DNA of 64,000 bases from Flavobacterium endophyticum. GTDB taxonomy: Bacteria > Bacteroidota > Bacteroidia > Flavobacteriales > Flavobacteriaceae. Both the position numbers and the translations under genes were made by a program. Below, piece after piece: positions 58,364-64,000 of the stretch; the stretch's first letter is position 1, and every line of letters begins with the position of its first letter. Location: assembly GCF_003634455.1 (NCBI RefSeq), contig NZ_RBLC01000001.1, positions 2,002,417 through 2,066,416 on the forward strand. Direction: 5' to 3'. Under the pieces are notes generated by a model that did no database searches, had not been told where the DNA came from, and was given only the letters and a program-made list of their open reading frames with translations.

Positions 58364-60871
58364 ATGAACAAGAAAACTTTTGTAAGCCTAAGCTTTTTCT
58401 TTTTATTTATAAACTTTCTTGCTGCCCAGACCAAAGTAAGCGGTATCGTTTATGATGAATTCAAGCAGCCACTTCCTTATGCGAATGTCGTTTTTAAAGG
58501 AACTACCGAAGGTATCATTACCAATGAAGAAGGCAAGTTTTATTTAGAATCCAAAACAACCCAGAATGCTATCGTGGTGTCGTTTGTGGGGATGGAGCCA
58601 AAAGAAATTCGTTTGGAAAAGCCGGTTACCTATAATATGGAAGTTAATCTGGGCGCTGGTAAAATGCTGAACGAAGTTGTAATCTATACCGGAAAAACTT
58701 CAAAAAAGAACAATCCTGCGATAGATATCCTACGAAAAATATGGGAACGCAAGAAGAAAAACGGATTGCGCCAGTTCAAGCAATACGAGTACGATAAGTA
58801 TGAAAAAGTTGAATTTGACCTAAACACGATTGATAGCGCCTTGATGAAAAGCAAGCTTTTCAGAGGAATGGAATTTGTTTTTGAACAAGTCGATACTTCT
58901 GACGTGACGGGAAAATCGTATTTGCCGATTTTTATAAACGAAGCGTTAAGCCAAGTATATGGTGATAATACAACGGGAAGGATAAAAGAAGTTGCCAAAG
59001 CGAATAAAAACTCAGGATTCAGCAATAATCAGCAGTTAATTGCTTTTATAAAGGACCTTTATGCTGACTACGATATTTACGATAATTACCTTAAATTTTT
59101 CGACAAAGATTTTGTGAGCCCGCTTTCCAGAACGGGAATCAATGTTTATAATTATGTGCTGCATGATAGTACTTACATCGATAACAAATGGTGCTATAAT
59201 ATCGTGTTTTACCCAAGAAGGAAAAATGAGCTTACCTTCAAAGGAGATTTTTGGGTAAATGATACGACCTTCGCGATTAAAAAAATAAACCTTACGGCAA
59301 GCCGTGGTGCTAATATCAACTGGGTCAAGGAGATTTATATCGAGCAAGAATTCGAAGTACTAAATGATTCTGTCTTTTTGCTGACCAGAGATCATATGAT
59401 GTCTGATTTCGCTTTCTCTAAAAAAGATAAATCCAGAGGTGTCTACGGAAAAAGAACCACGCTCTTCAAGAATCACAAATTCGATATCAAAAAAGACGAC
59501 AAATTCTATAAGCAGGATGTCAACTCCTATGACCCCGAAATTTATGCTAAATCAGACGAATTTTGGAACGAGAATCGCTTTGAAAGCTTAAACAAGGACG
59601 AAAAGGGAGTTTATAAAATGCTGGATACGCTAAAGACGGTCAAGAAGTTTAAGCGACTCTATAATCTCGTCTCCATACTGGGCAGTGGCTATATCGAAAT
59701 GGATAATTTTGACTATGGCCCCATATTTTCGACCTTCGGATATAACGACGTAGAAGGAATCCGAATCAGGACAGGAGGAAGGACTTATTTCGGGCCTAAT
59801 GATCCGTGGCGTATACAAGCCTATACCGCTTATGGATTCGACGACAACCAATTCAAATACGGTATTTCTGGAAAAGTACTTTTGAACAAGAAAAACCGAT
59901 TTATCATATCCGGAGGAAATAGGCGTGATATCGAACAAATAGGAGTCAGCCTTACGACATCGAATGATCTTCTCGGGAGAAGCTTTGCTTCCTCTTCACT
60001 TTTTGCCAGCGGAGATAACAGTAAACTGACCTCGGTCAATTTGACTAACTTTTCGGCAGAAATCGAGCCGTTGAAAAATCTGGTGTTCCAAGCAGGAGTG
60101 TCTTACAGGACTTTAAAATCTGCTTCTCCAAATACATTTAGTCTAGATTATTATAAAGTTTTGCCGACCTTGGAAAATCCGCAAGGAGTTATTGAAAGCG
60201 AGGTAAAACAGTACGAATTTAATGCTTCGATCGATTATATGCCAGGCAGAAGGCCTATCGGTTTTGGAGTAGAACGTACCAATGTCGATTCAAATTATGC
60301 AAGACTCTTCCTTAGCTTCAGCCAAGGAGTCAAAGGACTTTTCGGAAGTGATTTCGATTACGAAAAAGTACAATTCTATTACAGACAGCCTGTTTTGGTA
60401 GGCGGTTTCGGAAGGCTTTTTACCACGTTTGAAGCCGGTAAAATCTTCGGAGCTGTACCTCTTGGTTTGATGGGCGTTGTGCCAGGTAACCAGTCTTTTT
60501 TCATAATCGATAATACCTACAATCTAATGAATTACTACGAATTTATGGCCGACGAATATGTCTCGCTTCATTTTGAGCATAATTTCAACGGAAGATTGTT
60601 TGCCAGAGTTCCTTTCCTTCGCAAGCTAAACTGGAGGGAAATTATCGGTATAAAAGGAGTCTATGGAACAATCTCTGATGAAAATAGAGCCATAAATGCC
60701 CAAACAGCAATTCCTTATACAGCACCCGATGATTTATATTGGGAATACCATGCAGGAGTGGGCAATATATTCAAAGTGTTGCGAATTGATTTTGCTTGGA
60801 GAGGAAGTTACTTGAACCTCCCTGATGCCAATAAATTTGCCGTAAAAGCATCTTTCGGTTTCTATTTTTAA
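58364..60871 (+). CDS. DUF5686 outer-membrane protein with carboxypeptidase-regulatory domain
   Basis: The 835-residue protein has a signal peptide (about 1-22, ending LAAQ), a carboxypeptidase-regulatory (CarboxypepD_reg) domain (about 24-105) with SGIVYDEFKQPLPYANVVFK, then a DUF5686 body that ends in a barrel with a final strand KASFGFYF. Such proteins resemble TonB-dependent receptors without a plug and are common in Bacteroidota; substrate unknown. It starts just after the pdhB terminator, so it needs its own promoter, which I could not pick out. Confidence 0.85.
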   Translation: MNKKTFVSLSFFFLFINFLAAQTKVSGIVYDEFKQPLPYANVVFKGTTEGIITNEEGKFYLESKTTQNAIVVSFVGMEPKEIRLEKPVTYNMEVNLGAGKMLNEVVIYTGKTSKKNNPAIDILRKIWERKKKNGLRQFKQYEYDKYEKVEFDLNTIDSALMKSKLFRGMEFVFEQVDTSDVTGKSYLPIFINEALSQVYGDNTTGRIKEVAKANKNSGFSNNQQLIAFIKDLYADYDIYDNYLKFFDKDFVSPLSRTGINVYNYVLHDSTYIDNKWCYNIVFYPRRKNELTFKGDFWVNDTTFAIKKINLTASRGANINWVKEIYIEQEFEVLNDSVFLLTRDHMMSDFAFSKKDKSRGVYGKRTTLFKNHKFDIKKDDKFYKQDVNSYDPEIYAKSDEFWNENRFESLNKDEKGVYKMLDTLKTVKKFKRLYNLVSILGSGYIEMDNFDYGPIFSTFGYNDVEGIRIRTGGRTYFGPNDPWRIQAYTAYGFDDNQFKYGISGKVLLNKKNRFIISGGNRRDIEQIGVSLTTSNDLLGRSFASSSLFASGDNSKLTSVNLTNFSAEIEPLKNLVFQAGVSYRTLKSASPNTFSLDYYKVLPTLENPQGVIESEVKQYEFNASIDYMPGRRPIGFGVERTNVDSNYARLFLSFSQGVKGLFGSDFDYEKVQFYYRQPVLVGGFGRLFTTFEAGKIFGAVPLGLMGVVPGNQSFFIIDNTYNLMNYYEFMADEYVSLHFEHNFNGRLFARVPFLRKLNWREIIGIKGVYGTISDENRAINAQTAIPYTAPDDLYWEYHAGVGNIFKVLRIDFAWRGSYLNLPDANKFAVKASFGFYF

Positions 60872-60908
60872 GAAATCTTTATTTTTAGATTGTTTGTGCG
60901 AGTTTTTA

Positions 60909-60939
60909 TTGTTTCAATGTTTCTTAATGCTTACTTTTG
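60909..60939 (+). promoter_or_regulatory. promoter of ppa
   Basis: TTG (60909-60911), 20-nt spacer, TACTTTTG (60932-60939). Both elements and spacing fit the Flavobacterium consensus, with a leader of about 30 nt to the start at 60976. Confidence 0.65.
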
Positions 60940-60975
60940 CACCCGCTAAATTAGTATATAGAAACAAATTAGAAT

Positions 60976-61506
60976 ATGAGTGCAGCTAAGCAAAAATCTT
61001 TTGACGTATTGATTGAAATACCAAAAGGAAGCAGAAATAAATACGAATACGATTTCAAACTGAGAAAAATACGTTACGACAGAATGCTTTTCTCTTCTAT
61101 GATGTATCCTGCAGATTACGGATTCATTCCAGAAACTTTAGCATTAGACGGCGATCCGCTAGATGTATTGGTTTTGGTAACCGAGCCTACTTTCCCAGGT
61201 TGCGTGATGGAAGTGAAGCCGATTGGTGTTTTCCACATGGCAGATGAAAAAGGACCAGACGAGAAAATTATCTGTGTTCCGGTTTCTGACCCGATTTGGA
61301 ATAAGTTGAATGATTTGACCGATATGAATCCTCACTTGCTAAAAGAAATCGAGCATTTCTTCCAAGTATATAAAGATTTAGAGCAGAAAAAAGTTGATGT
61401 AGAAGGATGGGGCGATGTAAACGAAGCAAAAGAAATTATCGAGCAATGTGTAGATCGTTTCGAATCTTTAGAAAATAGGCCAGAAGAGTTATTTAGCATT
61501 AGATAA
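60976..61506 (+). CDS. ppa: soluble inorganic pyrophosphatase, family I
   Basis: Hydrolyses PPi to phosphate in the cytoplasm. The 176-residue protein has IEIPKGSRNKYEYD (13-26), YPADYGFIPET, and the metal motif DGDPLDVLVL (Asp58, Asp60, Asp63), the family I signature. Length is that of the bacterial enzyme. It has its own promoter and terminator, and the membrane pyrophosphatase gene follows on the same strand 113 bp later. Confidence 0.97.
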   Translation: MSAAKQKSFDVLIEIPKGSRNKYEYDFKLRKIRYDRMLFSSMMYPADYGFIPETLALDGDPLDVLVLVTEPTFPGCVMEVKPIGVFHMADEKGPDEKIICVPVSDPIWNKLNDLTDMNPHLLKEIEHFFQVYKDLEQKKVDVEGWGDVNEAKEIIEQCVDRFESLENRPEELFSIR

Positions 61507-61527
61507 TCAAAATCCTAAAAAATTATT

Positions 61528-61563
61528 AAAAAAGCAATATTCAATACAGAATATTGCTTTTTT
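61528..61563 (+). terminator. ppa terminator
   Basis: AAAAGCAATATTC and GAATATTGCTTTT pair across the loop AATACA, then extra T. Separates ppa from hppA. Confidence 0.85.
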
Positions 61564-61619
61564 ATTTATGTTGGTTTCGTTACATTTACAACTTATTAAC
61601 CAAAACCAACAAACTTTTT

Positions 61620-64000
61620 ATGGAGTCAATAATGATTTACGTACCGGCAATACTTGCAGTAGTCGGACTTCTTTTTATGGTAATTAAAAGATCTTGGGTT
61701 TTAAAACAAGATCCGGGAGATGGAAAGATGAAAGAAATTTCAGAATACATCTACGAGGGAGCTTTGGCCTTTCTTAAAGCAGAATACAAATTATTAACCT
61801 TATTCGTTATTGGTGCTAGTATCGCATTAGCAGCAATTACATTTTTACCTGGAGCAACCACACACTTATCTATCGTGATTGCTTTTGTCTTCGGAGCCGT
61901 ATTTTCTGCATTGGCAGGAAACATGGGGATGAAGATTGCTACAAAAACAAATGTCAGAACAACTCAAGCAGCGCGCACAAGCCTGCCGCAAGCACTGAAA
62001 GTTTCTTTTGGAGGCGGAACAGTAATGGGTCTTGGCGTTGCGGGTCTTGCCGTTTTAGGACTGACCGCATTTTTTATCTTCTTTTTCCATTTCTTCATGA
62101 ACGGACAGTGGGTTGAAGGACTTTACAATGGAGAAACAAGAACAGCTAACGAATTAATGACTATCCTTTTGGAAACATTGGCAGGATTCTCTCTTGGAGC
62201 CGAATCGATTGCTTTGTTTGCACGTGTGGGTGGCGGAATTTATACAAAAGCAGCCGACGTTGGAGCCGATTTAGTTGGAAAAGTAGAAGCTGGTATTCCA
62301 GAAGATGATCCACGTAATCCTGCTACAATTGCAGATAACGTTGGAGATAACGTTGGAGACGTTGCAGGTATGGGAGCCGATTTGTTCGGTTCGTATGTAG
62401 CAACTGTCTTGGCAGCAATGGTTTTAGGAAATTACGTGATTAAAGATATGGGCGGAAGCATTGCTGATGCTTTCGGAGGAATCGGTCCGATTCTTTTGCC
62501 GATGGCAATTGCTGGTGTAGGAATTATCATCTCAATCATCGGAACTATGCTGGTTAAGATCAGCAATAATGATGCAAAAGAAGCCCAAGTTCAAGGAGCG
62601 CTAAACGTTGGAAACTGGGTTTCTATCGGTTTGACAGCAGTTGCATGTTATGTTTTGGTGACCTGGATGTTGCCTGCAACAATGAAAATGAAATTTTACG
62701 GGGAAGGCTATATGGACATCTCTTCGATGAGAGTTTTTTATGCGACATTGGTCGGATTATTTGTAGGAGCTGTAATTTCTTCTGTTACGGAATACTATAC
62801 CGGATTAGGTAAAAAACCAATCTTGGCAATCGTTCAAAAATCAAGTACTGGAGCTGGAACAAATATCATTGCTGGTTTGGCAACAGGTATGATTTCAACC
62901 TTCCCGACCGTATTGTTGTTCGCTTCTGCAATTTGGGCCTCTTACGCCTTTGCAGGTTTCTATGGAGTGGCATTGGCAGCTTCTGCGATGATGGCGACAA
63001 CAGCAATGCAGTTAGCAATCGATGCTTTTGGTCCAATTTCAGATAATGCCGGAGGTATTGCCGAAATGAGCGAATTGCCAAAAGAAGTGCGTCAGCGTAC
63101 CGATATTTTAGATTCTGTAGGAAATACGACAGCAGCAACCGGAAAAGGTTTTGCTATTGCTTCTGCAGCCTTGACTTCATTGGCCTTGTTTGCAGCTTAT
63201 GTGACTTTCACAGGCATCGATGGAATTAATATTTTTAAAGCTCCTGTATTAGCGATGCTTTTTGTGGGAGGTATGATTCCTGTAGTATTCTCGGCTTTGG
63301 CGATGAATTCTGTCGGGAAGGCAGCTATGGACATGGTATATGAAGTAAGAAGACAGTTCCGTGAAATTCCTGGAATTATGGAAGGTACAGGAAAACCAGA
63401 ATATGCAAAATGCGTAGACATTTCTACAAAAGCAGCTTTGAGAGAAATGATGCTTCCTGGAATATTGACGATTGGATTTCCAATTGCTATCGTTCTTTTA
63501 GGAAAATTAGTCTATCCAGAAAACAATCAGCTGATTGCAGAAATGCTTGGAGGTTATATGGCAGGAGTTACCGTTTCAGGCGTACTTTGGGCTGTTTTCC
63601 AAAACAATGCTGGAGGTGCTTGGGACAATGCTAAAAAATCTTTTGAAGCAGGCGTTATGATCAATGGAGAAATGACATACAAAGGCTCTGATGCCCACAA
63701 AGCAGCTGTAACGGGTGATACGGTCGGAGATCCATTTAAAGATACTTCTGGACCGTCTATGAACATCTTGATTAAATTGACTTGCCTTATCGGTTTGGTA
63801 ATCGCTCCAATTTTAGGAGGACATGATGCAAAAGCAGTAGTTCAAGAAGTAGAAGCGGTTGAAGTTGTTGTTGAAGCGCCAGCGCCTGAAGTAAAACAAT
63901 CGACTAAAGAAATCAGAATAGAATCAGTAAAAAGTGCAGACGGAAAAGTAAAAGCTACGGTTACGACTGTTACAGATTCTGCTGAATCGGTTGAAGTTTT
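61620..64000 (+). CDS. hppA: membrane pyrophosphatase (ion pump), 3' end cut by window
   Basis: Membrane pyrophosphatases couple PPi hydrolysis to H+ or Na+ pumping. The frame opens at ATG 61620 (MESIMIYVPAILAVVG) and runs to the window end without a stop, 793 complete codons. The PPi-binding site reads EDDPRNPATIADNVGDNVGD (about 228-247), followed by a second site near 'DAFGPISDNAGGIAEMS'. The signature GNTTAATGKG (501-510) has Ala where potassium-independent enzymes have Lys, so it should be potassium-dependent. A charged Val/Glu-rich tail follows the last membrane helix (from about 735). Na+ rather than H+ pumping is usual for this group in Bacteroidota but not proved here. Confidence 0.95.
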   Translation, partial: MESIMIYVPAILAVVGLLFMVIKRSWVLKQDPGDGKMKEISEYIYEGALAFLKAEYKLLTLFVIGASIALAAITFLPGATTHLSIVIAFVFGAVFSALAGNMGMKIATKTNVRTTQAARTSLPQALKVSFGGGTVMGLGVAGLAVLGLTAFFIFFFHFFMNGQWVEGLYNGETRTANELMTILLETLAGFSLGAESIALFARVGGGIYTKAADVGADLVGKVEAGIPEDDPRNPATIADNVGDNVGDVAGMGADLFGSYVATVLAAMVLGNYVIKDMGGSIADAFGGIGPILLPMAIAGVGIIISIIGTMLVKISNNDAKEAQVQGALNVGNWVSIGLTAVACYVLVTWMLPATMKMKFYGEGYMDISSMRVFYATLVGLFVGAVISSVTEYYTGLGKKPILAIVQKSSTGAGTNIIAGLATGMISTFPTVLLFASAIWASYAFAGFYGVALAASAMMATTAMQLAIDAFGPISDNAGGIAEMSELPKEVRQRTDILDSVGNTTAATGKGFAIASAALTSLALFAAYVTFTGIDGINIFKAPVLAMLFVGGMIPVVFSALAMNSVGKAAMDMVYEVRRQFREIPGIMEGTGKPEYAKCVDISTKAALREMMLPGILTIGFPIAIVLLGKLVYPENNQLIAEMLGGYMAGVTVSGVLWAVFQNNAGGAWDNAKKSFEAGVMINGEMTYKGSDAHKAAVTGDTVGDPFKDTSGPSMNILIKLTCLIGLVIAPILGGHDAKAVVQEVEAVEVVVEAPAPEVKQSTKEIRIESVKSADGKVKATVTTVTDSAESVEV

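Noticed and set aside
61570-61610. Inverted repeat GTTGGTTT / AAACCAAC before hppA, and half-site TTAACCAA at 61596
   Set aside because: Only 8 bp with a long spacer, and only half of the lyase palindrome; too weak to call a leader switch or a third operator.
1-64000. Search for a defence island, secondary-metabolite cluster, prophage, IS element, tRNA or rRNA
   Set aside because: Reading both strands I found only core metabolic, envelope and transport genes; no transposase, integrase, toxin pair or RNA gene could be supported.

Overview
The window is a 64 kb piece of a flavobacterial chromosome, most likely Flavobacterium or a close relative. Several things point there: low GC, type IX secretion parts (porT, an SprF-like protein, both kinds of T9SS C-terminal sorting domain), mevalonate-pathway genes, a DPP IV-type protease, a TamL-type BamA-family lipoprotein, and upstream regions carrying the Bacteroidota promoter word TAnnTTTG rather than a sigma-70 -10 box. 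I saw no rRNA, tRNA, insertion sequence, prophage, CRISPR array or defence island. Almost all of it is core genome. The least ordinary parts are an orphan alginate-lyase-type gene with paired palindromes, a tandem triplet of peptide transporters, and three intergenic elements built from inverted 7-nt repeats.

Layout. 1-4.8 kb: envelope genes (end of an outer-membrane barrel, a TPR protein, lptC, a small membrane protein, a PpiD-like chaperone). 4.8-8.1 kb, minus: GYDIA-type GHMP kinase and class II HMG-CoA reductase, then a YARHG-domain protein. 8.3-16.4 kb, plus: DPP IV-like peptidase, three POT peptide transporters and a secreted thioredoxin-like protein, which together read as a peptide-scavenging operon. 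16.4-21.4 kb, minus: comEC, an NlpC/P60 hydrolase, lpxB and surE. 21.5-30.8 kb, plus: tail-specific protease, OppC-type permease, and a module of type B T9SS cargo, SprF-like and PorE-like OmpA proteins. 30.8-39.4 kb: a coiled-coil protein and a nuclease, then the elongasome operon mreB-mreC-mreD-mrdA-rodA with purH upstream. 39.6-47.7 kb: FtsX-type permease, accD, fbaA, tamL, a TrmH-family methyltransferase, and the ubiE-porT pair. 47.9-53.6 kb: small membrane proteins, folA and thyA around a TonB/MORN protein, a bifunctional nuclease, and etfB-etfA. 53.8-57.2 kb: an MFS transporter converging on a secreted PL6-type polysaccharide lyase. 57.2-64 kb: pdhB, a DUF5686 outer-membrane protein, soluble pyrophosphatase, and a membrane pyrophosphatase cut by the window end.

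How the genes connect. Export recurs: lptC, lpxB, tamL, PpiD, porT and the SprF/PorE-like pair all serve the outer membrane or secretion, and two proteins here carry T9SS sorting signals. The DPP IV-POT block would cut and import peptides. The two pyrophosphatases sit side by side and both use PPi. Where a transcription unit begins, the spacer often holds a TAnnTTTG match. Where genes converge, hairpin terminators are often shared and sometimes run into coding ends.
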